In this document: in pieces, positions 25,658 through 35,928 of the stretch
How positions within the stretch are numbered: the stretch's first letter is position 1
Layout: each line of letters begins with the position of its first letter
NCBI GenBank assembly: GCA_025408405.1
Contig: JANYJE010000004.1
Span: forward strand, 1 to 64,000
DNA length: 64,000 bases
Source: Nitrosomonadales bacterium
Lineage (GTDB): Bacteria; Pseudomonadota; Gammaproteobacteria; Burkholderiales; Gallionellaceae
Direction of reading: 5' to 3'
Translations under genes and position numbers: made by a program
Notes under the pieces: generated by a model
Database searches by the model: none
What the model was told of the DNA's origin: nothing
The model's input: only the letters and a program-made list of their open reading frames with translations

Positions 25658-27697
25658 ATGATCCAGTCGTTCCTGGCTAAAGCATTTGGGGGAAAAGGTA
25701 CAAAAGCCACCTCATTCATGCTCGCTTTCATTTCCGTGTTCAGCGTTACCGCGCTTTATTACAATCAGAACTCATTTCTGGAAGCCTTCGAGGCCAAGAC
25801 CTACGATTTAAGGTTCAAGCGCTTGCGCGGTGCCATTCCGCCCAGCCCGGAAATCGGCATCGTGGCGATTGACGACAAGAGCATTGCCGAGCTGGGACGG
25901 TTTCCGTGGACCCGAAGCCAGTATGTGCGCCTTTTGCAGCAGCTCTCTGCGGCAGGAGCGAAGGCGGTGTTGTTTGATGCCTTCTTTCCCGAGCGCGAAA
26001 GTGAGGCGGTAGACCGCGCCTTTGCGGCGGCTGTCAAAAAGGCCGGTAACGTTGTTCTGGCGGTCACCTTCGATTTTGATAAAGAGCTGCATGTGGTGGG
26101 AAGTACGCGCACGCTTCCTGAAATTGAACGCGCTGCGGCCGGGACCGGCCATATCAATTTTCTGCCGGAAGACGATGGTGTTAATCGCCGCAATCAGCTG
26201 TTGATCGAGGCGGCCGGCAGGCAGGTTCCCTCGCTCGGGTTGATGGGGGCGATGGCCGCGCTGGGGGAGAAAGAGTTCGTGCCGGGCGCGTTTGAAATCA
26301 GGCTGGGCAAGCGTTCCATTCCGGTGGATGGCAGGTATGCGATGTGGATCAACTATACCGGTCCCACGGGCAGCTATCCGCGCTTTTCCTTTACCGATAT
26401 TGTGCATGGGCGGATAGATCCGGCGTTGCTGAAAGGCAAGGTGCTCTTCCTCGGTGCCACCGCGCTGGGTATTTACGATATGCGCGTCACCCCGTTTCAT
26501 GGCAATACCCCCGGAGTGGAGGTGCATGCGACCATAGCCGACAACATCATCAGCGGGCGTTTCATCCGCCAGACAGGGCTGGAGGCGCTGTTCGACATGG
26601 CGCTGATTGTCATCCTGGGCCTGCTGTCTTATTACATCACCATGCGCCTGCGCCTGTATGGCGCGTTCCCGGCCACCCTTGTGCTGTCATCAGCCTACAT
26701 CTGGCTAAGCTACTGGCTGTTCAAGGAAGGGCACTGGGTCAGCATGATTTACCCGCCACTGGCTGCCATTACAGCGCTGCTGGTCGGCGGCAGTTTCCGC
26801 TATCTGGTGCTGGAGCGCAGTGCCCGCGAGATGCGCTCGATGTTTTCCAGTTACCTGTCGGACAAACTGGTTTCACGCCTGGAAAAAGATCCGGATGCAG
26901 CCAAGATAGGGGGGGACAACAAGGAGGTCACGATACTCTTCACCGACATCAAGGCTTTCACCACTTTCAGCGAGAAGCATACGCCGCAGGAAGTGGTGGC
27001 CAGATTGAATGAATACCTCGCTGCCATGGTGCAGGTGATCGAGCGTTTTGACGGAACGGTGGACAAGTTTATCGGCGATGGCATCATGGCCTATTGGGGC
27101 GCCCCCCTGACGCAGCCGGAGCATGCGAAGCTGGCTGCTGCCTGTATGCTGGCAATGAAAGAAACCATGCAGGAGCTAGGCAGGAAATGGGCGCGGGAAG
27201 GTGTCGAGCCGTTTGTTATTCGCGGCGGTGTGCAGTCGGGAGAAGTGGTCGCCGGCAATATCGGTTTCCGCGGCAAGAAAATGGAATACACGGTGATAGG
27301 CGATACGGTGAATCAGGCTGCCAGGCTCGAAGGCACGGCAAAATATTACGGGGTACAGTTTCTGGCGGGTGAAAGCACCTATCAGAGAAGCTGCGATAGC
27401 TACCGTTACCGCGAACTCGATAAGGTACGTGTGGTCGGCAAACAGGTGCCTGTTACAATTTACGAACTGTGCGGCTCACTGTCAGAGCCCGAGAGCGAGT
27501 TGGTGCGGCGCTTTAATGCAGGACTGGCATTGTACCGGGCGCGCAAATGGGGGGAAGCCGAAGCCTGCTTTACCTCCATTCTCGATGAGCTTGCAGATGA
27601 CAGACCCAGCAGGATTTATCTGGAACGTTGTGAGAATTATCAGAAAACACCGCCTCCGCAAGAATGGGATGGCGTCTCCAACCGGCGCGACAAATAG
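25658..27697 (+). CDS. CHASE2-domain class III adenylate/guanylate cyclase
   Basis: A 679-residue membrane receptor cyclase. After an N-terminal helix (about 20-38) comes a periplasmic CHASE2 sensor (about 40-300, with IVAIDDKSIAELGRFPW and KAVLFDAFFPE). Three close transmembrane helices follow (about 308-390), then a class III cyclase domain (about 415-600). The metal-binding aspartates are in LFTDIKAF near 427-434 and the GDG motif lies near 472-475; YTVIGDTVNQAARLE is also present. ATP is the more likely substrate, but GTP is not excluded. A C-terminal TPR-like segment (RARKWGEAEACFTSIL) ends the protein. It precedes, by 61 bp, a giant exported NHL/transglutaminase-like protein. Confidence 0.92.
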   Translation: MIQSFLAKAFGGKGTKATSFMLAFISVFSVTALYYNQNSFLEAFEAKTYDLRFKRLRGAIPPSPEIGIVAIDDKSIAELGRFPWTRSQYVRLLQQLSAAGAKAVLFDAFFPERESEAVDRAFAAAVKKAGNVVLAVTFDFDKELHVVGSTRTLPEIERAAAGTGHINFLPEDDGVNRRNQLLIEAAGRQVPSLGLMGAMAALGEKEFVPGAFEIRLGKRSIPVDGRYAMWINYTGPTGSYPRFSFTDIVHGRIDPALLKGKVLFLGATALGIYDMRVTPFHGNTPGVEVHATIADNIISGRFIRQTGLEALFDMALIVILGLLSYYITMRLRLYGAFPATLVLSSAYIWLSYWLFKEGHWVSMIYPPLAAITALLVGGSFRYLVLERSAREMRSMFSSYLSDKLVSRLEKDPDAAKIGGDNKEVTILFTDIKAFTTFSEKHTPQEVVARLNEYLAAMVQVIERFDGTVDKFIGDGIMAYWGAPLTQPEHAKLAAACMLAMKETMQELGRKWAREGVEPFVIRGGVQSGEVVAGNIGFRGKKMEYTVIGDTVNQAARLEGTAKYYGVQFLAGESTYQRSCDSYRYRELDKVRVVGKQVPVTIYELCGSLSEPESELVRRFNAGLALYRARKWGEAEACFTSILDELADDRPSRIYLERCENYQKTPPPQEWDGVSNRRDK

Positions 27698-27758
27698 AGA
27701 GCTGTATACAGTCCAGTTTGAGCAGGAAAAAATTACGAAACATATAGGTGGTGGCCAC

Positions 27759-30700
27759 ATGCGTATCTTCACAACAGCAATGCTTTGCTTAACCCTGGCT
27801 GCATCAGCCGGCGCGGCTACACCAGACATGGCACCGGCTATCGGGCTGCCGGGGGTGGATTTTGTAAAAGATATTCCCATGGGCGGGGCAAGAAAATTGC
27901 TCGCCTGGCATGCGGGTAATTTTTATTTTGCGCAGCAGGATGGTGGTGCCATTGATGTGGTGGACAAAGACGGGCGCAAATTGCATACCTTGCAGGGCAA
28001 GGATGGCAAGGCGGCACTCCTTAAACAACCCGAGGCGCTAGCCATTGCGGACGGCACGATTTATGTGGCCGACAGCGAAGCCAACCAGGTTGTCATGTTC
28101 ACCCTGGACGGAAAGCGCAAGGGAGCTTTCGGGGCAAAAAAAGGCGGTTTTTTCAGCAGTGGCGGCAGCAATGAGTTGAGTTCTCCGCGCGGCATCGCCG
28201 TGCACGAAGGCATCGTCTACGTGGCTGACAGCGGCAATCACCGCATACAGCTGTATGGCAGCAACGGCGTGTTTCTGACGACGCTGGAAATCGAGAGCGC
28301 GCCTGAAAACAAGGTGGCGAAAGACAAAGGCCTGCCCTACAAGCTGGGCGAGCCCACCGATATCGCCATTAACGCGCTGGGGCAGATATACGTGCTGGAC
28401 GCGGATGATTTGCTGATCAAGGTGTACAGCCCCACCGGCGCCTACCTCAGGAATCTTCCCAAGAGCGGCAAGCCATTGACTTTTAGTCTGGCTCAGGACG
28501 GCATCTATGTGGCCGACCGGGATTCCCTGATCATCCAGAAATACGATTTCAACGACAAGCTGGCATATTCATTCGGCGTGAAGGGAGACGGCCGCGCGCA
28601 GCTGAAAAGTATTGCCGGACTGGTTGCCACCAGGGACAAACAGGTGCTGGTTGGAGACAGCAAAAAAGGCGTGGCAAACATTTTCCTGGCCGAGGCCGGA
28701 GTGGTGCTTGAAGCGCTGCCCAAGCCGGCCTCCAGGACATCTGTGCAATGGCTCGCAAGCATTTCTGCAACCATGGCCAGGATGGCATGGAACGGCAAAG
28801 ACACTCTCTACGGGGTAGATGCGGACAACAACGTCGTCGTCCGTGCGCGCAGCGGGGCTGCGGCGGAAGAAATGAAATTGCAAGACATTACCCCCGTGTC
28901 CGTCGCCGTCGATAAAAGCGGCGCACTCTGGGTGCTGGATAAAAACAAGATGCGCATCGTCAAACTGGATGATGCCGGCAATGTCCTGAGCAGCATTGGC
29001 AGCGAGGGCAGCAAGACAGGGCAACTCAAGGATCCGACGGATATCGCCATTTCCAGCACGGGCAGCCTGTTTGTGGCCGACAGCGGGAATGACCGGGTGC
29101 AGGTATTCAGCGGCGAAGGCGTGTTCCTGTATGCCATACGCAGCAGCACGGTAGCCAAGCTGGATGAGCCTGTTGCGGTAGCGCTTGACCCGCAGGATAA
29201 CGTGTACATCCTGGATAGAGCGCGTGCGGTTGTTTCTACCTATTCTGCCAAGGGGGAGCCGCTCGGCGAGTTTGGCAAGACGCCGGAAGGTGTTGCCATG
29301 CTGGTCAAGCCCGTGGCACTGATGGCAACTCAGGACGAGCTGTTCGTTGTCGATTCCAACATGGTCAAGGTTTACTCGCACAAGGGGCAATATATCCGTG
29401 CCTTTGGCGCCAAAGGCAGCGGCCCCGGCGAGTTTGACGAGGCAGTTGCCATTACGGCAAAAGACAGCGCATCTTTCTATATCGCAGAACACGGCGGCAA
29501 GCGCGTGCAAACTTTCGCAACCTTGCACAAGCCGGCAGCCCCCGCGCAACTGGCGGCGCACGGTGTGGTGCATGCGGTCGAGCTGCGCTGGGCGGCATTA
29601 CCTCTGCCCTACATCAAGCAATACAATATCTATCGCTCCAACAGCGAAAATACAGGGTTTGTGCGCATCGCCAGCAGTCCGGACAATCAGTTTGCAGACC
29701 CGGGACTTGAGGCGGACGGGCGTTATTACTACCGTGTCGCAGCAGAGACTGCGTACGGCTACGAGGGGACAACCAGCGTTGCAGTGCAAGGCGTTGCCGA
29801 GAAATTTATCCCTCCGCTGCCGGATCAGGTCCAGGCTGTTCCCACTCCCTGGCAAATCAAGATGAGCTGGAAGCCGATTGACCCGCAATTTCTCAGTGCC
29901 TACCTGATCTACCAGAAAGAAGGCAATGACTACACCAGGGTGGGCGAGTCAATGGTGCCGGAATTCACCAAAGATGCGCTGACACCGGATACCAAATATA
30001 CCTTTTATATTTCAACGCGCAGCAGTGATGGTGTCGAATCAGAAAAATTTGCGGTCAGCGCAACCACGCTCAGTTTTAACAAGGCACCACTGGAAATCGA
30101 TGTCGTTAAATTACGCGACGTCTTCTCCAACACCTATAAGTTGTACGAGCAGGACGGGGGAGTTGGCCGCATCAAGCTGACCAACAATACCGACAAGCCG
30201 ATAGAAAAAATCAAGGTGAGCTTCCTGCTGAAGAATGTGATGGATTATCCGACAGAGGACAAGATAGACCGGCTCATGCCCGGCGAGAGTGAAGAAGTCA
30301 ACCTGATGGCCGTGTTCAATAACAGCATCCTGACCCTCTCGGAGGACAGCTCGGTGCAGGCAATGATAGAGGCCAGTTATTTTGAAAATGGCAAGCGGGT
30401 TGTTTACAGCAAAAATTCCACGGTCAAGATCTACGACAAACACCGTTTGACCTGGGACGAACGGGGGCGCTATGCCTCGTTTATCACGCCCAAAGATCCG
30501 CCTATCATGGGTTTTGTGCGCTCCGTGGTGACGCAGTTCAAGGAAACCAAGGATGAATCCCAGCTTGCGGCAACGGTATTTGACGCACTGAGTGCCATCG
30601 GCGTGACTTACATTCCCGACCCCACCAATCCCTATCAGGTGACCTCGGGCAAAGCGGATACGGTTGACTACATCCAGTATCCGCGCGAGACACTGGCACG

Positions 30701-31526
30701 CAAGTCCGGCGACTGCGACGACCTGACCGCATTATATTCGGCCGCGCTTGAGAGCATGGGCATCTACACCCTGGTGGTCGAGGTGCCCGGCCACATGTTC
30801 ATGATGTTTTCTACCGGTATCAGCGCCGATGATGATGGTTACACCAATGACGACATGTATGTCATTCATGACGGAAAATTGTGGATCCCGGTGGAAACCA
30901 CGGTAGTGGGCAGCTCATTTGTAAAAGCGTGGGAACTGGGGGCCGGCAATTACTACAAATGGAAAGACAAGGGTTTGACCCTGCTGGATGCGCACAGCGC
31001 CTGGGGCACTTACAAGCCGGCGACCTTGCCGGATGTTGCGTTGAAGCCGATGGAAGTGACGCCGGGAGAAATTGAAAAGAAATTCCCGGGTGAGTTCATG
31101 TCGGTGCTGAAAATCAGCTCACAGACCAAGACCCGGCGTTATCTGCAGGCGATCGCGCAGAAACCCAACGATATGGAGTCGCACATGCAGATAGGGATCA
31201 TCCTGGCCAAGCTGGGGGACAAGAAGGAGGCGATGAAATATTTTGACAAGGTGATCGCCGCCGAGCCCAGGAATGCGGCAGCGCACAATAATCGCGGCAA
31301 CCTGCTGATGATGGATGAGAAGTATGCGGATGCGCAAAAAAGCTATATTGCAGCGACTCAATATAGCGCTAATGATCCGGATGTCTGGGTGAACTTGGCT
31401 AAATCGTATAAATTGGTGAATAATACCCAAAAGGCCAAAGAAGCCTTTGTGCATGCCGAGAAGCTGGATCCGTCGGTCAGGAAGAAATACAAGGCCTTGG
31501 CTCTGGAACTGCTAAATTCGCTGTAA
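27759..31526 (+). CDS. Exported NHL-repeat / FN3 / transglutaminase-like / TPR protein (1255 aa)
   Basis: I do not know a named homologue. A signal peptide (MRIFTTAMLCLTLAASAGAA) is followed by beta-propeller NHL repeats over about residues 50-600 (PRGIAVHEGIVYVADSGNHR; PTDIAISSTGSLFVADSGND). Two fibronectin type III-like modules lie at about 600-770. A transglutaminase-like domain has SGDCDDLTALYSAALESMG with C986, H1012 in PGHMFMMF and D1038 in HDGKLWIPVE. A C-terminal TPR array starts near 1128 (AAHNNRGNLLMMDEKYADAQ). ATG 27759 is the only start giving a signal peptide; the open frame extends 130 codons further into the cyclase gene, which is a shadow. The domains suggest a large periplasmic or surface scaffold with a possible protease or crosslinking site. 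Confidence 0.85.
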   Translation: MRIFTTAMLCLTLAASAGAATPDMAPAIGLPGVDFVKDIPMGGARKLLAWHAGNFYFAQQDGGAIDVVDKDGRKLHTLQGKDGKAALLKQPEALAIADGTIYVADSEANQVVMFTLDGKRKGAFGAKKGGFFSSGGSNELSSPRGIAVHEGIVYVADSGNHRIQLYGSNGVFLTTLEIESAPENKVAKDKGLPYKLGEPTDIAINALGQIYVLDADDLLIKVYSPTGAYLRNLPKSGKPLTFSLAQDGIYVADRDSLIIQKYDFNDKLAYSFGVKGDGRAQLKSIAGLVATRDKQVLVGDSKKGVANIFLAEAGVVLEALPKPASRTSVQWLASISATMARMAWNGKDTLYGVDADNNVVVRARSGAAAEEMKLQDITPVSVAVDKSGALWVLDKNKMRIVKLDDAGNVLSSIGSEGSKTGQLKDPTDIAISSTGSLFVADSGNDRVQVFSGEGVFLYAIRSSTVAKLDEPVAVALDPQDNVYILDRARAVVSTYSAKGEPLGEFGKTPEGVAMLVKPVALMATQDELFVVDSNMVKVYSHKGQYIRAFGAKGSGPGEFDEAVAITAKDSASFYIAEHGGKRVQTFATLHKPAAPAQLAAHGVVHAVELRWAALPLPYIKQYNIYRSNSENTGFVRIASSPDNQFADPGLEADGRYYYRVAAETAYGYEGTTSVAVQGVAEKFIPPLPDQVQAVPTPWQIKMSWKPIDPQFLSAYLIYQKEGNDYTRVGESMVPEFTKDALTPDTKYTFYISTRSSDGVESEKFAVSATTLSFNKAPLEIDVVKLRDVFSNTYKLYEQDGGVGRIKLTNNTDKPIEKIKVSFLLKNVMDYPTEDKIDRLMPGESEEVNLMAVFNNSILTLSEDSSVQAMIEASYFENGKRVVYSKNSTVKIYDKHRLTWDERGRYASFITPKDPPIMGFVRSVVTQFKETKDESQLAATVFDALSAIGVTYIPDPTNPYQVTSGKADTVDYIQYPRETLARKSGDCDDLTALYSAALESMGIYTLVVEVPGHMFMMFSTGISADDDGYTNDDMYVIHDGKLWIPVETTVVGSSFVKAWELGAGNYYKWKDKGLTLLDAHSAWGTYKPATLPDVALKPMEVTPGEIEKKFPGEFMSVLKISSQTKTRRYLQAIAQKPNDMESHMQIGIILAKLGDKKEAMKYFDKVIAAEPRNAAAHNNRGNLLMMDEKYADAQKSYIAATQYSANDPDVWVNLAKSYKLVNNTQKAKEAFVHAEKLDPSVRKKYKALALELLNSL

Positions 31527-31568
31527 CTTATTGCTGGTGTGGTTGCAGTAAACCTGAGGAGGATGATG

Positions 31569-31967
31569 ATGAAAAAATTAATGACTCTGCTAGCTCTGCT
31601 GGCTACGCTTCTCGGTGCGACGACGCTCTATGCCGCCGAGGCGAACGACAGCTCCCTGGGTTTCTGGGAAAGGCTGAGAATGAAGGTCGAGCAGATGGCT
31701 CCGCACAAGAATGTTAGCGCAACGACGGCGGTGGGCGGTGTGCGTGGCGCGCAGGTGACCGCAGATGACACCTACTGGAAGGGCGAAAAGGCCGTGCAAA
31801 ACATAGATTCTGAGGAATTGGCCGCGTTCCAGAAGGCTATGGCACTGGCCGAAGCGGGCGATGTAAAGCAGGCTCAGACGGCCTTCTCGGATTTTGTTAA
31901 AAATAACCCGGAAAGCCCATTGCGCAAGGATGCCGAACAGGCGCTGGCGCAGCTCCAGACTAAATAG
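31569..31967 (+). CDS. Small exported protein with a TPR/YbgF-like helical repeat
   Basis: A 132-residue protein with a signal peptide (about 1-21, ending TLYAAEA). A hydrophilic linker and a helical hairpin follow, resembling a TPR or YbgF-type repeat: FQKAMALAEAGDVKQAQTAF and FVKNNPESPLRKDAEQAL. GAGGAGG at 31556-31562 lies 6 bp before ATG 31569; two further in-frame ATGs at 31563 and 31566 overlap it. It starts 42 bp after the giant gene and is followed by a terminator, so it is the likely last gene of the operon. An interaction with the TPR end of the large protein is conceivable but not shown. Confidence 0.7.
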   Translation: MKKLMTLLALLATLLGATTLYAAEANDSSLGFWERLRMKVEQMAPHKNVSATTAVGGVRGAQVTADDTYWKGEKAVQNIDSEELAAFQKAMALAEAGDVKQAQTAFSDFVKNNPESPLRKDAEQALAQLQTK

Positions 31968-31989
31968 CGGCGGGATGGCTGCTGCACAG

Positions 31990-32015
31990 GGTCTGCGTCA
32001 GCGCAGGCCTTTTTT
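31990..32015 (+). terminator. Rho-independent terminator closing the CHASE2/NHL operon
   Basis: GGTCTGCG (31990-31997) and CGCAGGCC (32002-32009) form an 8-bp stem with one G-U pair and a 4-base loop, followed by six T residues. Confidence 0.88.
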
Positions 32016-32133
32016 CATTGCGCCTGCAAACGCAATTCATAGTTGGAACAGGCTGCTGGTATTGAAGGCGGCTAGCCACTATAATCGCGATCCGGCTTAA
32101 TCTTTTCCCCCTTGGGGGGTTCCTTCGGATTCT

Positions 32134-33387
32134 ATGCAGTTATTCGCTTTTGGCATAAACCATCAAACTGCACCGCTCTCGGTGCGAGAGCAGATTGCGT
32201 TCAATGTCGATGCGATGGAGCCGGCATTGCGCGACCTGGTCGGGCACGGTGCCGTCAAGGAAGCCACGATCCTGTCGACCTGCAATCGCACCGAGGTGTA
32301 TTGCAGCACGCACGAGCCGGAGCTGGCGATCAACTGGCTGGCGGCATACCACAAGCTGTCAGCGCAACAGATCGAGCCTTATGTCTACACCCTGCAGCAG
32401 GAAGAGGCGGTGAAGCATGCCTTTCGTGTGGCCAGCGGGCTGGATTCCATGGTGCTGGGCGAGCCGCAGATTCTGGGACAGATGAAGCAGGCGGTGCGTT
32501 ATGCGGAGCAGGCAGGTACGCTGGGGTTTTTGCTGCACAAACTGTTTCAACGCACGTTTTCGGTCGCCAAGGATGTGCGCACGCAAACCGAGATCGGCGC
32601 CAACCTGGTTTCCATGGCGGCAGCGGCAGTCAAACTGTCCGAGCGCATCTTCCCAAGCATCAGCGAGCAGCGCGTGCTGTTTGTCGGCGCGGGCGAGATG
32701 ATAGAACTCAATGCGGTGCATTTCGCCGCCAGGTCTCCCCAACACATCACCGTGGCAAACCGCACCCTGGAGCGCGCACAGCAGCTGGCGCGGCGCATCA
32801 ACGGCCATGCCATTACCCTGACCGAATTGCCCGAGCAGCTGGCACTGCACGACATCATCGTGACCTGTACCGCCAGCACACTGCCCATCATGGGCAAGGG
32901 CATGGTGGAGCGCGCGCTCAAGGCGCGCAAGCACAGACCGCTGTTTATTGTTGACCTGGCCGTGCCGCGCGACGTGGAGGCCGAGGTGGCCGAGTTGAGC
33001 GATGTCTTTCTGTACACCGTGGACGATCTGTCCGAGGTGGTGCGTGACGGCCTGGATGCGCGTCAGGGAGCGGTAAAGGAAGCCGAGGTGATTATTGACT
33101 CCGGCGTAAACGATTTCATGCACTGGATGGAGTCACGCGAAGTCGTGCCCACCATACGTGCACTGCGTGGCAACGTCGAGCGCCAGCGCCGCAACGAAAT
33201 GGACAAAGCCCTGCGCATGCTGGCGAAAGGTGAGCCAGCCGAGAAGGTGCTGGAGTCTCTGAGCAATGCGCTGGCCAATAAATTCCTGCATGCGCCGACA
33301 CAGGCGCTGAATCAGGCGCAGGCCGATGAGCGCACGGCTCTCCTCGAAACAATACATCGCCTCTATCACTTGCACGCTGCCGAATGA
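32134..33387 (+). CDS. hemA: Glutamyl-tRNA reductase
   Basis: A 417-residue NADPH-dependent enzyme reducing glutamyl-tRNA to glutamate-1-semialdehyde, the first committed step of C5-pathway haem synthesis. The catalytic cysteine C50 is in [11 protein letters not shown]. The [15 protein letters not shown] motif, the NADPH-binding [14 protein letters not shown] (about 185-200) and a C-terminal dimerisation helix are all present. A TATAAT box at 32080-32085 may be the -10 promoter element. The stop overlaps prfA (ATGA). Confidence 0.97.
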   Translation: MQLFAFGINHQTAPLSVREQIAFNVDAMEPALRDLVGHGAVKEATILSTCNRTEVYCSTHEPELAINWLAAYHKLSAQQIEPYVYTLQQEEAVKHAFRVASGLDSMVLGEPQILGQMKQAVRYAEQAGTLGFLLHKLFQRTFSVAKDVRTQTEIGANLVSMAAAAVKLSERIFPSISEQRVLFVGAGEMIELNAVHFAARSPQHITVANRTLERAQQLARRINGHAITLTELPEQLALHDIIVTCTASTLPIMGKGMVERALKARKHRPLFIVDLAVPRDVEAEVAELSDVFLYTVDDLSEVVRDGLDARQGAVKEAEVIIDSGVNDFMHWMESREVVPTIRALRGNVERQRRNEMDKALRMLAKGEPAEKVLESLSNALANKFLHAPTQALNQAQADERTALLETIHRLYHLHAAE

Positions 33388-34466
33388 AGCCCAGTATCGC
33401 CGCCAAACTCGCCCAGCTGGGCGATCGCCTGGACGAGGTGAGCACATTGCTGAGTAGCGAAGAAGCTACGCGCGACATGGACAGCTTTCGCAAGCTGAAT
33501 CGCGAACGTGCCGAACTCGAACCGGTGGTGGAGCTGTATCACGCCTATCAGGCCTGCGAGGCTGACATTGCCACTGCCGTGGAAATGACCGAGGATCCTT
33601 CGATGCGCGAGTTCGCCGATACCGAGGTGAAAGAAGGGCGTGCGCGGCTGGAGCAGATCGAAACGGATTTGCAGAAGCAGCTGCTGCCGAAAGATCCCAA
33701 CGACGACCGCAACGTATTCCTGGAAGTGCGCGCCGGTACCGGCGGCGACGAAGCCGCCCTGTTTGCCGGTGACCTGTTCCGCATGTATGTACGCTTTGCC
33801 GAGCGCCACCGCTGGCAGGTCGAGGTGATTTCCGAAAGCGTCGGCGAGAAGGGCGGTTACAAGGAAGTGATCGCCCGCATCATCGGCCAGGGGGCGTATT
33901 CAGTGCTGAAATTCGAGTCCGGCGCGCATCGCGTGCAGCGCGTGCCCGCCACCGAAACGCAGGGGCGGGTGCACACTTCCGCCTGCACCGTGGCCATCCT
34001 GCCCGAAGCGGATGAGGTCAGCGACGTGGTGCTGAACCCCGCCGACCTGCGCATCGACACCTTCCGCGCCTCTGGTGCGGGCGGCCAGCACATCAACAAG
34101 ACCGATTCCGCCGTGCGCGTCACCCACCTGCCCACCGGCACCGTGGTGGAATGCCAGGACGGGCGCTCGCAGCACAAGAACAAGGCGCAAGCGCTGGCCG
34201 TGCTGGCGGCGCGCATCAAGAACAAGCAGGAACACGAGGCGCATTCCAAGCAGGCCGCCGAACGCAAGTCGCTGGTGGGCAGCGGCGACCGTTCCGAGCG
34301 CATCCGCACCTACAACTTCCCGCAGGGGCGCGTCACCGACCACCGCATCAACCTCACCCTGTACAAGATGGATCACATCATGGACGGCGAGATAGATGAG
34401 CTGTGCAATGCATTGATGGCCGAATACCAGGCCGAGCAGCTGTCGGCCCTGGCGGATGAAAGCTGA
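33384..34466 (+). CDS. prfA: Peptide chain release factor 1
   Basis: A 360-residue RF1 recognising UAA and UAG. The universal GGQ tripeptide is at 233-235 in [11 protein letters not shown]. The RF1 codon-recognition region contains [15 protein letters not shown] with the P-A-T anticodon-like motif. Length is identical to typical RF1. It overlaps hemA by 4 bp and prmC by 11 bp. The neighbour PrmC methylates the GGQ glutamine. Confidence 0.98.
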   Translation: MKPSIAAKLAQLGDRLDEVSTLLSSEEATRDMDSFRKLNRERAELEPVVELYHAYQACEADIATAVEMTEDPSMREFADTEVKEGRARLEQIETDLQKQLLPKDPNDDRNVFLEVRAGTGGDEAALFAGDLFRMYVRFAERHRWQVEVISESVGEKGGYKEVIARIIGQGAYSVLKFESGAHRVQRVPATETQGRVHTSACTVAILPEADEVSDVVLNPADLRIDTFRASGAGGQHINKTDSAVRVTHLPTGTVVECQDGRSQHKNKAQALAVLAARIKNKQEHEAHSKQAAERKSLVGSGDRSERIRTYNFPQGRVTDHRINLTLYKMDHIMDGEIDELCNALMAEYQAEQLSALADES

Positions 34467-35328
34467 TGCCTTGCTTGCATCCATTAAAACCCTCCTCGCG
34501 CAGGACACGGTAAAGCTGGCCAGCGCGCTTGCGCTGGATAGCAGCGCGGCGCGCATCGAAGTGCAGTGTTTGCTGCAGCACGTGCTGCAAGTTGCGCGTT
34601 CCTATCTGCTGGCGCATCCCGAACGCTGCCTGAGTACAGAGGAGCAAACCCATTATCAGGAACTGTTGCAGCGCCGTCTGCAGGGTGAGCCTGTCGCCTA
34701 TATTCTGGGTGAGCGCGAGTTCTTCGGATTGAGCCTGAAAGTCACACCTGCCACACTGATTCCGCGTCCCGATACCGAGTTGCTGGTGGAGCTGGCGTTG
34801 CAGGACATTCCCCCGGCAGCTGCAGTGCGGGTGCTGGATCTGGGCACGGGTAGCGGCGCGATTGCGCTGGCTATAGCCCATGCGCGTCCGCGTGCTTGCG
34901 TGCTGGGTGTTGATGCTTCTGACGCAGCATTGAGCGTGGCACAGGAGAACGCTCAGGCGCTGGCGCTCACTAACGCACACTTTGTGCGCAGCAACTGGTT
35001 TGCGGCGCTGGCTGGCCAGCGCTTTGAACTGATTGTTGCCAACCCGCCGTATATCGCGGCCGCAGATGCGCATCTAAGCCGGGGTGATGTACGCTTCGAG
35101 CCGGCTTCGGCCCTGGCTTCCGGCGCAGATGGGCTGGATGACATACGCCACATCGTGAACCGTGCCCACGCCCATCTCCAGCCCGGCGCCCGGCTGCTGC
35201 TGGAGCATGGCTATGACCAGGCGGCGCAAGTGCGCACGCTGCTGCAGCAAGCGGGTTTTGACGCCGTGTTCTCGGCTTGCGATCTTGCCGGGATCGAGCG
35301 CGTCAGCGGCGGCAGGAGCGGGGCGTGA
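34456..35328 (+). CDS. prmC: Release factor glutamine methyltransferase
   Basis: A 290-residue N5-glutamine methyltransferase acting on the GGQ motif of RF1 and RF2. N-terminal helical domain, then a class I SAM fold with [15 protein letters not shown] and the catalytic NPPY starting at N196. [13 protein letters not shown] precedes the SAM domain, as in HemK/PrmC proteins. The start lies inside prfA, giving translational coupling to its substrate's gene. Confidence 0.96.
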   Translation: MKADALLASIKTLLAQDTVKLASALALDSSAARIEVQCLLQHVLQVARSYLLAHPERCLSTEEQTHYQELLQRRLQGEPVAYILGEREFFGLSLKVTPATLIPRPDTELLVELALQDIPPAAAVRVLDLGTGSGAIALAIAHARPRACVLGVDASDAALSVAQENAQALALTNAHFVRSNWFAALAGQRFELIVANPPYIAAADAHLSRGDVRFEPASALASGADGLDDIRHIVNRAHAHLQPGARLLLEHGYDQAAQVRTLLQQAGFDAVFSACDLAGIERVSGGRSGA

Positions 35329-35410
35329 AATTGGCGTTAGCACGCCCTTGACGGCCACTGCCGTGCGCCGTTAATATACCCGAGTTATTTACTCAGACAA
35401 GCGGAACGAC

Positions 35411-35725
35411 ATGGACATACAAGAAGTCATCAAGCAGCAGGTAACGACCCATCCGGTCGTGGTGTATATGAAGGGCTCACCGAAATTTCCGCAATGCGGC
35501 TTTTCGGCAAACGTAATACGCATTCTGAATGCGCTGGGGGTCACCGATATTTTCAGCGTGGACATTTTGCAAAACGACGATATACGCAAGGGGATTATCG
35601 AATACGCAAACTGGCCGACGGTTCCGCAGGTGTACATCAACGGCGAGTTTATTGGGGGCTCCGATATCACCACGGAGATGTACCAGAGCGGCGAATTGAA
35701 GGCGCTGTTGAGCAAAACCGCCTGA
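35411..35725 (+). CDS. grxD: Monothiol glutaredoxin, Grx4 type
   Basis: A 104-residue monothiol glutaredoxin with the CGFS active site (C29) in FPQCGFSANVI. The glutathione-binding WPTVPQVYINGEFIGGSDI is also visible. Proteins of this class bind and transfer [2Fe-2S] clusters with glutathione and often BolA. The position after prmC is common in betaproteobacteria. A hairpin and a terminator lie downstream. Confidence 0.97.
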   Translation: MDIQEVIKQQVTTHPVVVYMKGSPKFPQCGFSANVIRILNALGVTDIFSVDILQNDDIRKGIIEYANWPTVPQVYINGEFIGGSDITTEMYQSGELKALLSKTA

Positions 35726-35762
35726 GCAGCAAGACAGCCGGGGGATAAGCAGCCATATAAGC

Positions 35763-35792
35763 AAACGGTCTAGATAATTATCTAGGCCGTTT
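35763..35792. repeat. Inverted repeat (14-bp arms) after grxD
   Basis: AAACGGTCTAGATA at 35763-35776 and TATCTAGGCCGTTT at 35779-35792 are complementary except for one G-U position, with a 2-base loop. No T-run follows, so it is either an RNA stabiliser or a protein-binding palindrome. The true terminator is 94 bp further on. Confidence 0.6.
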
Positions 35793-35885
35793 GGCATATA
35801 TGAGCTCAGGGAAAGTGCTACTACAATGCGCTCCGAGTGTTAGGAAACAGGTGTAACGCCTCTTTTCATACTCTCCTCCAACTCA

Positions 35886-35914
35886 GGGCAATCGCAAGGT
35901 TGCCCATTTTTTTT
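35886..35914 (+). terminator. Rho-independent terminator of the hemA-prfA-prmC-grxD unit
   Basis: GGGCAA at 35886-35891 pairs with TTGCCC at 35900-35905, followed by A and eight T residues. It ends 15 bp before the argH stop, on the opposite strand. Confidence 0.85.
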
Positions 35915-35928
35915 GCCTGTTTTTATCT

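Noticed and set aside
27369-27758. 130-codon N-terminal extension of the NHL/transglutaminase-like protein
   Set aside because: It overlaps the cyclase coding sequence in another frame. ATG 27759 follows a ribosome-binding-like AGGTGG and gives a clean signal peptide.
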